A DNA stretch of 64,000 nt from Symbiodinium microadriaticum (GCA_001939145.1 LSRX01000541.1:259518-323517); one strand, 5' to 3'; counted from the stretch's first letter, positions 42,430-54,500 are shown. The notes: a model not told the origin generated them from the sequence alone. A program made the numbers and translations.

Positions 42430-43090
42430 TAGTTCAGACCCTATAGAAACCCTGAATACCCGATGCAACTCTCAAGAAGCCTTCAAGGGACCCTGAAAGG
42501 AATCCCTCATAGAATCCTTGCAGACCCCTTGAAAGGAACCCGTTAAAGGAACCCTTAAGATCCCAAACAAGAACCCTTATAAAGAGGAACCCGTAAAGGA
42601 ACCCATGAAACGAACCCTTAAGAAGCCTTAAAGGACGCCTCAAAGATCCCTTAAAGGACCCTGTAAAAGAATCCTTGTAGTTTTTACACAAACCGTAACA
42701 GGAACCCTTAAGCACGCGTAAAGGAATCACCCGATAAAAATCCTCAAAGGAGCCCTTTAGAGTCATGCTTCAGAAGCCTTAAGGAGTCCGTTCAAGGAGC
42801 CCTCACGCACCAAAAAAGGAAGCACCCTAAGAACCCTAAAGGAACCCCTTAAACGGCACCCTTAAAAGGAACCCTCAAGAACCCTAAGTGACCCTAAAGG
42901 AATGACCCTAAACCCTAAACCCTAACCGGCATTAACGGAACCCTTAAAGGAACCCTTAAAGGAACCCTAAACCCTAAGCCCTAATCCCTAAAACCTAAGC
43001 CCTAAACCCTAACCGGCCTTAAAGGCACCCTTATATAAAGGAACCCTTAAAGGGACCCTAAAGGAATCCTTAAAGGGACCCTAGGGGAAT
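42430..43090. repeat. Degenerate AAGGAACCCTTAAAGGAACC repeat field
   Basis: Irregular repeats of AAGGAACCC/TTAAAGG words with interspersed CCCTAAA. The 110-codon minus frame (SFxGSLKGSFxGF...) is translation of this repeat. Confidence 0.85.
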
Positions 43091-43179
43091 CACCCCTAAG
43101 CTTCTCGAAGCTACGGCCTCCCGGGGCTTCCAAACTGCTCTTTGCCATCGGGCCGATCGCCTGGACGGAGTCTTCGGCT

Positions 43180-43560
43180 TGTAGTTTAGCGCTTAGAGCT
43201 TATAGTTCTTAGGAATTAGGGCTTAGGGCTTATAGTGCTTGGGGCTTATAGCTTAGGAATTAGGGTTTAGAGCTTCGGGCTTATGGTGCTTAGGAATTAG
43301 GGTTTAGAGCTTCGGGCTTATGGTGCTTAGGAATTAGGGTTTAGGGCTTAGTGCTTATAGTGCTTAGGAATTAGGGCTTTGGCTTGGGGTTTAGGGTGCG
43401 GGGTTTAGGGCTTAGGGCTTGGGGTTTAGGTTTTGGGTTTAGGTTTTGGGCTTAGGTTTAGGGCTTGGGGTTTGCGGTTTTGGGGTTTAGGGTTTAGGGT
43501 TTTAGGGCTTAGGTTTTGGGGCTTAGGGTTTTGGGGTTTAGGGTTTACGTTTCGGAGTTT
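43180..43560. repeat. TTAGGAATTAGGGTTTAG field
   Basis: Higher-order repeat with units such as GCTTAGGAATTAGGGTTTAG-AGCTTCGGGCTTATGGT, grading into plain TTTAGGG. No gene. Confidence 0.85.
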
Positions 43561-44032
43561 CGGGTTCGAGGTTTCGGTGGTTTAGGGATTTTAAGGCCAA
43601 GATGTCTTACGGGCCGGTCTGCGGCTGAAGGCTCAGGGTGTCAGCCACTGCGAGCGGAAAGTCTTTTCGGGCCTTTTAGGGTTTAGGGTTCAGGGTTTAG
43701 GGTTTAGTGTTTAGGGTTTAGGGTTTAGGGTTTAGAAGAGCCTTTGAAGGACAGCCCAGGACTGAAAAGGTCTTTACAAGCCGCAGCGGTGAGAGTTTAG
43801 GGTTTGGGGCTTAGGGTTTAGGTTCACCTACGGTTCGAGACCCTGACACCTTGAACCCTAAACCCTAGAACCCTAAAACATAAACTGTTCTTTTTGTTTT
43901 TTTGTTTTATGGTTTTGGGGTGTGGCAGTTGGTGGCTTCGGCAAAGCATTCGAGATTCGACCGAGGAACTTAAACGCTAAACTGGCCCTGAAACCTACTA
44001 AAGCTCAACTGTAGAGTTTAGGGTTTAGGGTT

Positions 44033-44124
44033 TACCAGGGACTCTAATTTCCTACTGTTTTATGGTTCTACCTACTAGTTTAGGGGTAATGGCTGCTAAA
44101 CTGTAGGTAAAGAGAGTTGCCGGT
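44033..44124 (+). mobile_element. Element G, copy 3
   Basis: ACCAGGGACTCTAATTTCCT-ACTGTTTTATGG...GCTAAACTGTAGGTAAAGAG-AGTTGCCGGT. Confidence 0.85.
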
Positions 44125-45052
44125 AGGCTTTAGGGTTTATCAAGTGATAGACGGAGTATGTCAAGGTGAGAAAGAGTCGTGGCTGGCGAGATTACATTTT
44201 GCAAAACCTGCACGCACACAAAGCCAGATTAAGCCTAAATCCTGCACCCTGAATAAATCCTGAACTCTAAACTTGGGTTTTGGGGTTTGGGGTTGGGGTT
44301 AGGGGTTGAGAGGTTTAGAGTTTAGGTTCCAACAAGACAAGCCATGTGACAGGACAGAATCAGCGCAGTAGAACCAGTGCGGAAAAGCGATCGCCGATGC
44401 TGAAGCCTTGGCCGTCTTCTTCGGCTACATTGGGATGGGCCGAAGCTGCAAGGTTTTAGATCAAGGCTAAACCCCTAAACCCCTAAACATTTCAACCCCT
44501 AAACCCCTACACCCCCTAAACCCTAAACCCTAAGCCCCAAACCTGAAACCCTGCAGCCATTGACGGCATCGGGATGTGTATGCAAGAAGGTCGCTACCGA
44601 AAGTACTTGACGCCCCGTTTCGGGGTTTGGGGTTTTATTTCGTTTCTAAGGTTCAGGGTTTCGGTGTTTCTTTTTGGAGGTTTAGGCTTTAGGGTTTAGG
44701 TTTTTAGGGGTTTAGGGTTTAGGGTCCGGGACCGAGAACTCCTACAGGGTTTCGGGGTCTGTTCGTAGGGATTTTTAAACCCTAAGCCCTGAACAACTAG
44801 GAACTACACGTTAAACCCTAAACCCCTTATTCAACCCTAAACAACTAAACATGAAACCCTAAACCCAGAAGCTGAACATCAAACCCTAAACCCCTAAACC
44901 CTTAAACCCGTAAGCCCTAAACCCTCAACAACTCAACATTAAACCCTAAACCTGCAAACCTTTAGTTACTTAGGTATTTACTTAGCTATGTCATGGCTAT
45001 TTTTGTATTTCAATGATTGCAGTCTGGAACGGCTACCGTTTCCCTGCCCCAG

Positions 45053-45565
45053 GCCTCATAGCGGAGGACTTCAAGCTGTCTATCTGGTTTCGGCCCCAGT
45101 TCGTGTCCAAACGCTGTCGGCCGGCTCCATTTCTTGACTCCTCGGGCAGGTCCTCTGCTGTCAGCAGTGCCTGAAGGCTGGCACAGAGATCGCAGCCTAT
45201 GCCCCATCCGCCCACCCGGAATGATTCTGTGAGTGAGGTCCGGCTTCTGGGTACTTGCAGGGCGGACAATGACACGTAGTCGGATGTATTATTGTCCTGC
45301 CACATTGCTTCGCCCCACTAGGGCCAGGACTCTGCCTTTGCTAGAGGTCTCTGGAGAGCATCTCCCAGCAAGTGCAGCCGCTCAGAAGTGGCAGCAGCGG
45401 CCGCAAAGGTCATTGCGCTGCTAGAGCCAAGCACGCGGGTCGCTTGGACAGCCAGATTGTGCGCTTGTGGCCCCAGTCAAGGGCATCGAAGGCGGTGCGT
45501 CGAGACACGGAGCCGGAGTTCAACCACCCTCCCAAGAACGGCCGTTCACTCCTCGCCCGCCGAAG
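45053..45565 (+). CDS. Two-exon fragment of an unrecognised protein
   Basis: Exon 45053-45149 (acceptor CCCCAG|GCC) encodes LIAEDFKLSIWFRPQFVSKR, CRPAPFLDSSG; a 197-bp GT-AG intron (GGCAG|GTCCTC ... CTAGAG|GTCTCT) joins in frame to exon 45347-45565: SLESISQQVQPLRSGSSGRK, AKHAGRLDSQIVRLWPQSRA, AVRRDTEPEFNHPPKNGRSL, LARRR, with a possible GT donor (CGAAG|GTTCC). The first bases of the intron (GTCCTCTG) resemble the first bases of the second exon (GTCTCTGG). The overlapping minus ORFs are shadows. Polar and basic; function unknown. Confidence 0.65.
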
Positions 45566-45819
45566 GTTCCAAAAAACATCCGACTCTGCAAAGGAACCGC
45601 TTAGGGTTGAGGTCAGGGCCTCAGGGTTCAGGGTTTAGGTTAAGCACTTAGGGTTCAGGTTTAGGTTAGGGCGTTAGGGTTCAGGGTTGAGGCGTTAGAA
45701 GCACTCACAAAGAGCCCCACAGCCCGAATCCTATACTGCAAAGACGGCCTCGAAGATCAACAGAAAAGGCATCCCCAAAGGTCCCTCTAAGTACCCCTTA
45801 AAGGGTCAGTTTCTTAAGG

Positions 45820-45985
45820 GTCCCCCTAACCTTAAGGGTTTCCACAAGTCCACAAGGGTACTATATTAAGGTTTCAGGGGCTAAGGATCCTAAGTACCTA
45901 TGGGTTCCTTTACGGCTTCGGTTTAGGGCTTAGGGTCTAGAGTCTAGGGTCCCTTTAAGGGCTCTTAAGTACCTATCTAGTAGAA
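45820..45985 (+). repeat. Dispersed repeat P, copy 2
   Basis: Same block order as 24510-24660. Confidence 0.8.
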
Positions 45986-46759
45986 TGCAAGGCTTCTATA
46001 CTAGGAATTACGATTATGATCTGGGAAAGTATCCCCCAAAACAGCACCCACAAAGATCCCTTAAAGGAACCCGTAAAGGGACCCCTATGGATCCCGTAAA
46101 GGAACCCATAACAGCACCTCGGACCCTTTGGCATCTACAATGGCCTAGGTTCCTGCGTGGGGTTCAGGCTTCAGTTAGGGTCTTGTGTTTTCGGGGGTTT
46201 AGAGTTTATAGGGTTTGGGGTTTAGGGAGTCAGGGCTTTAGGGTTTGGGGTTTAGGGAGTGAGGTGTTTAGGGTTGAAGGCTTTAGGGCTTTAGGGTTTT
46301 AGGCTTTGGGGCTTAGGGCTTTAGGTTTTTTTGGGGTTTTAGGGCTTAGGATTTAGGGTTTAGGGTTTCGGGTTTGCAGGTTTAGAGGTTCGGGTTTAGG
46401 GTGGTTTACGAAGGCTTAGGGGCTTAGGCTTACGGGGAGCTCAGGCTTTCGGGTGGAAGGAAGGCAAAATGCGAAAGCCCGCTGTCTAGGTTTGCCCTTT
46501 CAAGCCTCTGAAAAATAGGAATACCATAAAACCCTAAACCCTAAACCCAAAACCCTAAACCCTAAACCCGTTACGCCACCCTATTCCTAATTGAAAACAC
46601 AAAATTTCCCCCAGGCCTCTCTGGCATTCTGTTATCCTTACCTGGAAAGCCAGTAGTCTGTATTTAGGGGCTACTACTTTGAGCCGATTATGGGCTACTT
46701 TAGGGTATGGTAGTCTGTTATTTGGGGCTACTTGGCTTTTCAGGTAAGGCTTTAAGCAT

Positions 46760-46898
46760 GCTCAACCCGTATTTATTGAATGACCTGAAAATCCCTCTGC
46801 ATTCCCTCATGCAGCCCCACGACACCCACGTAATTAAAAATCCAGTGAAGCCCTTCCAAAAGCTGCTTCGCCTTGACAACTCCTGTCTTTCCATATAG
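46760..46898 (+). CDS. Possible exon
   Basis: MLNPYLLNDLKIPLHSLMQP then HDTHVIKNPVKPFQKLLRLD and NSCLSI to TAG. Protein-like, but the opposite strand is equally open. Confidence 0.35.
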
Positions 46899-46936
46899 AA
46901 ACCAAAACCCAAAACCCAAAACCCTAAACCCTAAAC

Positions 46937-47028
46937 CCCTGTGCTGAACCGATCTCGTCCCAGCGGCGGCCGCTTCACTTCGCTGATTTCGGCCGGGAGG
47001 TCCAAGGAAGGCAACTTCACCGCCATGC
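46937..47028 (-). CDS. Short exon
   Basis: Acceptor TCGAAG|GCA then MAVKLPSLDLPAEISEVKRP and PLGRDRFSTG; possible GT donor in the adjoining repeat. The plus frame (SGGRFTSLISAGRSKEGNFT) is an alternative. Confidence 0.45.
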
Positions 47029-47132
47029 CTTCGAAAGGGCTCATTAAAGGGTTTTAGTGTTCAGGGTTTGGGGTTTAGGGGCTTAGGGTTGGGTTGGGTT
47101 TTGTTTCATGTTTATTGCTATTCTTTCTTCTT

Positions 47133-48095
47133 NNNNNNNNNNNNNNNNNNNNNNNNNNNNNNNNNNNNNNNNNNNNNNNNNNNNNNNNNNNNNNNNNNNN
47201 NNNNNNNNNNNNNNNNNNNNNNNNNNNNNNNNNNNNNNNNNNNNNNNNNNNNNNNNNNNNNNNNNNNNNNNNNNNNNNNNNNNNNNNNNNNNNNNNNNNN
47301 NNNNNNNNNNNNNNNNNNNNNNNNNNNNNNNNNNNNNNNNNNNNNNNNNNNNNNNNNNNNNNNNNNNNNNNNNNNNNNNNNNNNNNNNNNNNNNNNNNNN
47401 NNNNNNNNNNNNNNNNNNNNNNNNNNNNNNNNNNNNNNNNNNNNNNNNNNNNNNNNNNNNNNNNNNNNNNNNNNNNNNNNNNNNNNNNNNNNNNNNNNNN
47501 NNNNNNNNNNNNNNNNNNNNNNNNNNNNNNNNNNNNNNNNNNNNNNNNNNNNNNNNNNNNNNNNNNNNNNNNNNNNNNNNNNNNNNNNNNNNNNNNNNNN
47601 NNNNNNNNNNNNNNNNNNNNNNNNNNNNNNNNNNNNNNNNNNNNNNNNNNNNNNNNNNNNNNNNNNNNNNNNNNNNNNNNNNNNNNNNNNNNNNNNNNNN
47701 NNNNNNNNNNNNNNNNNNNNNNNNNNNNNNNNNNNNNNNNNNNNNNNNNNNNNNNNNNNNNNNNNNNNNNNNNNNNNNNNNNNNNNNNNNNNNNNNNNNN
47801 NNNNNNNNNNNNNNNNNNNNNNNNNNNNNNNNNNNNNNNNNNNNNNNNNNNNNNNNNNNNNNNNNNNNNNNNNNNNNNNNNNNNNNNNNNNNNNNNNNNN
47901 NNNNNNNNNNNNNNNNNNNNNNNNNNNNNNNNNNNNNNNNNNNNNNNNNNNNNNNNNNNNNNNNNNNNNNNNNNNNNNNNNNNNNNNNNNNNNNNNNNNN
48001 NNNNNNNNNNNNNNNNNNNNNNNNNNNNNNNNNNNNNNNNNNNNNNNNNNNNNNNNNNNNNNNNNNNNNNNNNNNNNNNNNNNNNNNNNNNNNNN
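47133..48095. other. Assembly gap (963 Ns)
   Basis: Unknown sequence. Long ORFs of X are artefacts of the gap. The right edge resumes directly in a CCCTAAA tract. Confidence 1.
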
Positions 48096-48590
48096 TAAAC
48101 CCTAAACCCTAAACCCTAAACCCCTAAACCCCTAAACCCCTAAACCCCTAAACCCCTAAACCCTAAACCCTAAACCCTAAACCCTAAACCCAAAGTCTTA
48201 GGATTCCTTCGTAGGTCTCCTTTGAAGGCTCTCGGGTCAAAAACGGGGATTTCTTCTAAAGGATTCAGGACTCCTTCATAGGGATCCTGCAAGGGTTTCC
48301 CTTGGAGGCGCAGGAGACTCAGTAAGTAGGTTACAACTAGAGTTGTAAGTACCCTTTAAATTGGACCTTAAATGGAGTAATACCCATAACCGTAAACCCT
48401 AAACCCTAAACCCTAAACCCCTAAACCCTAAACCCTAAACCCTAAACGGCCCTAAACCCCTAAACCCCTAAACCCCTAAACCCTAAACCCTAAACCCCTA
48501 AACCCCTAAACCCTAAACCCTAAACCCGAAACCCCGAAACCCCTAAACCCCTAAACCCCTAAACCCGAAACCCTAAACCCATTTGGGAAG
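48096..48590 (-). repeat. Telomere-like tract with CCCCTAAA variants
   Basis: Longest fairly regular heptamer/octamer array in the window, interrupted at 48185-48390 by unique sequence with element A10. Confidence 0.95.
48301..48390. mobile_element. Element A, truncated copy 10
   Basis: CTTGGAGGCGCAGGAGACTC...TTAAATGGAGTAATACCC; right arm missing. Confidence 0.7.
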
Positions 48591-48751
48591 CCCTATGGGT
48601 TCGATAACGGATTAGGGCTCAGGGTTCCTTTTGAAGGGCTCCTTAAGGGCTTTCTTTAAGGGTTTCTACACAGGTGAAAACGATGTTGGCCACAGCAACA
48701 AGCTTTCCTGTTGCTCAGGTACTATAAGGCTTTAGGGCTTAAGGGCCCTAC

Positions 48752-48856
48752 GGTTGATAATACAGATCCCGCATTTCCCATTTAAACAAGGAACATACCA
48801 AAAAATTCCCATAGTTCCGAGTCCTTGAGGTGATGCTAAGGATCTATATCATCAAG
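48752..48856 (+). mobile_element. Element C, copy 6
   Basis: GGTTGATAATACAGATCCCG...AGGATCTATATCATCAAG. Confidence 0.8.
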
Positions 48857-49696
48857 TAAATATGGGTCCCTTTAAGAGTTCAAACCCTAAACCCCTAAAC
48901 CCTAAACCCTAATGTTTAGTGCTCCTGTGAGTGCTCTGGCTTCGGCCCTCCGAGCTTTCGCGTTTAGGGCTTTAGGGTTTGGAGGTTTAGAAGCTTAGGG
49001 TTTGAGGAGTTTAGACTTGTGGGGCTTAGGGCTTTGGGGTTTAAGGGCTCAGGGGCTTAGGGTTTAGGGGTTTAGAGGTTTAGACTTGTGGGGCTTAGGG
49101 CCTTAAGGCTTTAGGGTTTTAGGGTTTAGAGGCTTAGTGTTTAGGTGTTTAGGGGTTAATTTTTTGGGGGCTTTGGGCTTTAGAGCTTCAGGGTGTAGGG
49201 GTTTAGGGGTGTAGAGCTTAAGGTTTTAGGGTTTAGGGGTGTGGAGGTATAGAATTTTGGGGCTTCGGGGTTTAGGGTTTAGTGTTTAAGGCTTTAGAGC
49301 TTAGGCTTTAGGGTTTAGGGGTTTAGAGTTTAGGGGTTTAGGGTTTGGGGGTTTAGGGTCCAGGGCTCCGGGTTTAAGACTGCCGGCCGGGAACATTGAT
49401 GTGCTGCTTCCCTTCTTCTCCGACCCAAGACCCTGAACCCTAAACGGTTTAGGGTTTAGGATTTAGGGTCTAGGGTTTAGGCTAAAGAGAGCTGAAGCGG
49501 AAATCCATGGGATAAGGGCAAATTTAGGCGACCTTCACTACCACACCTCTTTTGGGAGGGCTGGGCTCCGCTACTGAACTCTAAACCCTAAACCCTGAAC
49601 CCTAAAGCCCTATAAGACCTGTAAGCCCCCAATGGGCCCAAACCCTAAACCCCAAACCCCAAACCCCAAAACCCCAAAACCCCAAACCCTAAAAGC

Positions 49697-49757
49697 CCTA
49701 CAAGCCCTACAAGCCCTACAAGCCCTACAAGCCCTACAAGCCCTACAAGCCCTATAA
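49697..49757 (+). repeat. 9-bp tandem repeat (CCCTACAAG)
   Basis: About seven units, a derivative of the CCCTAAA vocabulary. Confidence 0.95.
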
Positions 49758-49796
49758 GCCCTGTAAGCCCTAAGCCCTGGGACCTGAACACCCGAG

Positions 49797-49843
49797 GCCC
49801 CGGCGATGACGAAGCGCGACGGATTATCGACCTCAGCTGCGAG
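49797..49843 (+). CDS. Micro-exon candidate (47 bp)
   Basis: Acceptor CCCGAG|GCC, PGDDEARRIIDLSCEA, then GC donor TGCGAG|GCCGG. Intron start GCCGG echoes exon start GCCCCGG. Isolated, so only tentative. Confidence 0.4.
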
Positions 49844-50192
49844 GCCGGTTTTAGGGGTTTAGGGGTTTAGGGTTTAGGGTTTAGGGTTTTAGGCTTTAGT
49901 GGTTGAGGGGTTTAGGGGTTTAGGGCTTTAGGGGTTTGGGGTTTAGGGCTTCGGGGTTTAGGGGTTTAGGGTTTGGGGTTTAGGGCTTAGGGCTTTAGGG
50001 TTTAGGGTTGGGGTGTGGGGTTTAGGGCTTTAGGCTTTAGGGCTTTAGGGTTTAGTAGGGTTTAGGGTTTAGGGTTTAGGGGTCTCGGGGCTTAGGGTTT
50101 AGGGTTTATGGGCTTAGGGTTGAGAATTTAGGGTTTCGGGTTTAGGGAAAGGGCTTCTATGGGGTGTCTATAAGGGTACCATAGGGCTACAT

Positions 50193-50284
50193 GGGTAGTT
50201 CCCTAAACTAATTAGGGTCCTTTTCATAAGGGCGCCGAACTATTTTGGGGATCTGAAAGGGAACCCTGATTCAGAGAACCACCC
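50193..50284. mobile_element. Element B, copy 3
   Basis: GGGTAGTTCCCTAAACTAAT...CCTGATTCAGAGAACCACCC; both arms present but diverged. Confidence 0.82.
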
Positions 50285-50358
50285 ACAGAGGATTCTGAAC
50301 AAGCACACCAGGAGGTGTAGGACATATGTTTTGGTGATGATCTTGTATCTGTATACTG

Positions 50359-50470
50359 ATGATTAGCGTACAGAAATCATACAGAAACTTTCGTAAAGAA
50401 ACACGACTGACCACTCTCGGGGCCCCTATCGCATGCGCAAGCACGCCAAGAGTCTACACTCCAAACCCTA
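50359..50470 (+). CDS. Weak exon candidate
   Basis: MISVQKSYRNFRKETRLTTL then GAPIACASTPRVY before the frame runs into CCCTAAA. No splice support. Confidence 0.25.
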
Positions 50471-51534
50471 AACCCCTCCAGCCCATGGTTTGTCAGGATC
50501 TCGGCTGGAGTGGACGTTTGTTCAGGTTGGCTTGGAGGGATCTGAACCCTAAGTCCTAAACCCTCGAGAATGGTTTAGGGTTGGAGGGTGCCAGGGTTTA
50601 GGGCTTTAGGCTTTAGGGCTTTAGGGTGGGTTTAATAGGGTTTAGGGTTTAGGGTTTAGGGTTAGTGGTATTATATCCTTGAACACTTACTAGTAACTTC
50701 TTGCTCAGGAACTTGGCTGACTTCCGAACCCCAGAATCAAGGCTTGACAGTACCCTAAACGTAGGGGACAAGGGCACCCCATTTGTAAGGTTTACGGGTG
50801 CCCCATATCATAGGTAAGACTTAAAGGTTCGATTGAGGATTTAGGGTTTAAGGCCTCTGGGCGAAGGCTCAAGATTTTCCAGCAGTTGCACTTTTCGTCC
50901 TAAACCCTAAACCCTGAGCCCTAAACCCTACTGGACCCTTAACCCTGAGACCTCGTGCAGGGTTTAGGGTGTTGCTCGCGCCGTCCTCAGAAGTAGGATC
51001 GCGACTCTTGTGATTGTATTTTGTTGTACCGGCAGTCTATGTTAATTAAGGCTTCTCTTGAGGCTGATATTCTGCTCATCACATGCTGGGTTTAGGGTTT
51101 GATCCCGAAGCCCACCTCCATTCTTCGCCGTTTACCCTGAAACCCGACAAGACAGCCTTCATGTGATCCCTTATCCCTAAACCCTGAACCTTGAACCTTT
51201 GCGTAAGATAATGGACGACAAACTTAACCTAGGTTGGCGCCTCAAAGCCTCTTAAAAATATTCGTAAATAAGATCCTCTTAAGCCCAATAAAGGGGAAAA
51301 TATATAGAATGCCCCAAAGGCCTACCTAGTAACACAGTGGGAGCTTGGGTGGCGCGATTCACTGCTTCTGCGCTTCAGGTTTCGCCTGTCGAGGTCGCGG
51401 GCTCGGGGCTTAGGGCTTTATGCCCTGAACCCTCAACCCAACCAATACACCTGAACCCTGGTAATCCTAGGTTTGAGGGGATCCAGAGCACTAAAGTCTT
51501 CGTCATCGACATCGTGAGCTGCCGCGGCCATGTT

Positions 51535-54500
51535 TTAAGGCAGTTTGCAGGTTTCGGGCTTGGCCTCTCCGTGTTTTTTCTCCGCCTCAGCCAGCAAGCG
51601 CACCACCTCGGCGTGGCCCCCGGAGGATGCCACCTTGGTTCCCAGAGAGCCCAATACCTCCTTGATTAAGGAATATATACCCTTAAAAAGGATTCCTTAA
51701 AGGGATCTTGTAGGGTTTATATAGGGGAATTAAGGAATATACCTTTAAATTATAGGGGCCTTAATAATATTATGATTTAAGGTATGTTCCTTAAGTAAGG
51801 GCTACTGGGCTCTCTGGGTTCTCCGATCTGAGACTATTGGTAAAGATTTCATTAGGGCTGTAATGACGGTTGAAAAGGGAGTACGAAGAGATCGAAAAGC
51901 TTTACAGAGTTTGGACGAAACGATCTACACTCTCAGACTTATAACACCAAGTCGTGACAACCCAAAAAATAGTCGGAATAAACTGCCAAAGCCCCCGCAA
52001 CAAACCACTATGAAAGCTCGGTATTGGAGAACTCAGCAGCTGTCAGCGCGGTGTCGCCCACCAAGTCTACGTCGTGCACATCTGCACCGGCTTCCACCAA
52101 CAAGCGCACCACCTCAACGTGACCTTGGTGCTTGCTGAGGGATAATTTAAATGAGCAGTACCGTTATCGCCTTTCTCAAGATCGTATGGTTGCCAGGTTG
52201 TGTCTATGTTTTGGAACCTCGCAAGCTCTCAGAGCATGGCCATTGAAAGATGCTGCGATCAGAGCAGTGAAGCCACGCAACACCGAGACGTCCACATCAC
52301 CAGAGTCATCAGAGTCCGGTAGAACCTGGTTCCCTGTTGGGGCTATATTGAAAATGATCTGCCTTCTTGGGTTTTCTTATATAACAAAACTTAACAAATT
52401 GTAGTTGACAAGGACCCAGGAACGATCACTGACAGGTTCACATCAGCACCGGCTGCCAGGAGCGAACGCACCACCTCAGGGGTTCTCAGGGGGCCTTTGG
52501 AGGCTTAGATGGGTTTGGCGTTATGGGCTTACATGTAATCGAAAAGACCTACCTCTTTAGGATTCCTTCTTATGGTATCTATACATAGTTCCTTAAAAAG
52601 GTAAGTCTTTTCGGCTACAGGTAGGGTTTAGGACCCAACTTTTAGGGGCATGCGCCCACCACCTCAACATGCCCATTCAAAGATGCTCCAACTATAGCTG
52701 TGCTGCCGTGGCCGTAAGTGGACAAGTCCACGTCTGCACGCGCTTCCAGCAGTGCTCGCACCGCCTCGTCGTGGCCGTTGGAAGACGCTTTCCAAAGAGC
52801 TGTGGCCCGCGGCGGGCCTTGTAGACAGCTTCTAGAAGCCTGATAGTGTAAACCCTAAACCCTAGAATCCGAAACCCGAAACCCTGAACTCTAGAAGCCG
52901 AAACCCGAATTAGGGTCCCTTTTTGGGTGCCCAATATAGTACGGCACCCNACTTCGGACCTAACCCTAAACCCCAAACCCAGGACCCTAAACCCGCAACC
53001 CTAAACTCTAGAACCCTTAACCCTATAGACCCTAAACCCGAAACCCTAAACTCTAGAACCCTTAACCCTATAGACCCTAAACCCTAAACCCGAAACTCTA
53101 GAACCCTTAACCCTATAGATCCTAAACCCTGAACCCGAAACCCTAAACCCTTGACTCTGAACCCTTCTATCTACAAACTCGGGCCTGCATCCAAACTCGG
53201 GCCTGCATCCGGATTCGCAGCCGCCTGCAGCAGGAAGCGCAGAATCTCGGTGTCACCAGATTCAGCCTTGCGACCCAGAGACTCCGGTTTAGGGTTTAGG
53301 GTGTAGGGTTTAGGGGTTTAGGGGTGTAGGGGTTTAGGGGTTTAGGGGTTTAGGGTTTAGGGTTTAGGGTTTAAGGTTTTAGGGTTTAGGGTTTAGGGTG
53401 TAGGGTGTCGGGTTTAGGGTGTAGGGTACCTCGGGTTTAGGCTCCCAGAGACTCGAAAACCTTTTGATTAAGGAATATGGGTAGTTCTCTAAATTAGGGT
53501 CCTTTTTCGGGTGCTTTTCATAAAGGTACCGTACTATATCGGGGACCCAAAAAGGGACCCTAATTTAGAGAACTACCCATATACCTCAATTCTGATTGCA
53601 GTTCCTAGTATGATTTATAAGGTCTGTTCATAGTATTCCTTAATAAAGGGTTCTCGCTTGAGGACATAACCTTGGGCAATTCAGGGCTTCGGGGTTTATG
53701 GGTTTTGGGTCCCACTTGAGGAACTGAATCTAAAACCGTTAGAAGGGTTACAGTTACTACAAGGGCACTATAAGGGCTACTATAGAGTACTACAAGCTTG
53801 AGGAAATATGTAGTCTGGAGTTGAAGAACTAATTTAGGCTGCGGGTGTTCTGTCCCAGCCTTGGGAAGTTACAGAATTCATGCAAGTAAACCCTAAACCC
53901 TAAACCCTAAACCCCAAACCCTAAACCGTAAACTCTAAAACCCTGAAACCCTAAACCCTAAACCCTGAACCCTAAACTGCCGAGAGCGCCGCTGACCATT
54001 TGCATGGGCGCTCGAGGCTCCGACCGAGGCCCCGGCCGAGCGTCCCGTCAGAACGGTGAGGGAGGGTAAAGCCTCCCGGTACACAAAGACTGAGAAAGAT
54101 GCACCCCAAACCCCTCACCGTTATGTGTTTTGGTCTGTTTTGGCTGGTCTGGGCGTGCCCCAGGCTGGCAGATTCTTTTGGGGACCGGAGCGTCTCTCCG
54201 CCAATTCAATGTCGGCCTCCAAGGCGTCGGCTGGCAGATTCCGGGGATCCGGGCCTTCTGGGCCGGTCCGAGGAGGCGACCCCGCAGTACCCGCCCTTTT
54301 CTGGGTTGCCTGAACCGAGACACACCTCTACCGGATGGACAATGGAATACAGTTCCCGGAGTCCCTGGACCTGTCTGCCCTAAACGCCACAAAAGGCTTT
54401 CCCCCCTACCTACTCCCCCGCTCCCGGTCCCATGGTTCCCCCTGGCCCCGTTGCTTGCCCGCCCCCACTGGATGAGTTGGATGTGAGGCGTCTTTAGTGG

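Larger units (their letters stand above)
48880..50190. other. Telomere-like field, one short exon
   Basis: Apart from the exon-like stretch at 49797-49843 and a 9-bp tandem repeat at 49697-49757, only TTTAGGG/CCCTAAA derivatives and short unique pieces are present. Confidence 0.7.

Noticed and set aside
42434-42766. 110-residue minus ORF (GSFKGSL...)
   Set aside because: Translation of the degenerate AAGGAACCC repeat field.
47068-48112. ORFs of 334-345 residues
   Set aside because: They consist of X from the N gap.
51863-52404. Plus-strand ORFs of 90-91 residues
   Set aside because: Antisense shadows of the minus-strand ankyrin exons.
54048-54486. Four overlapping ORFs of 85-118 residues
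   Set aside because: GC-rich intronic block open in several frames on both strands; no single frame has splice support.
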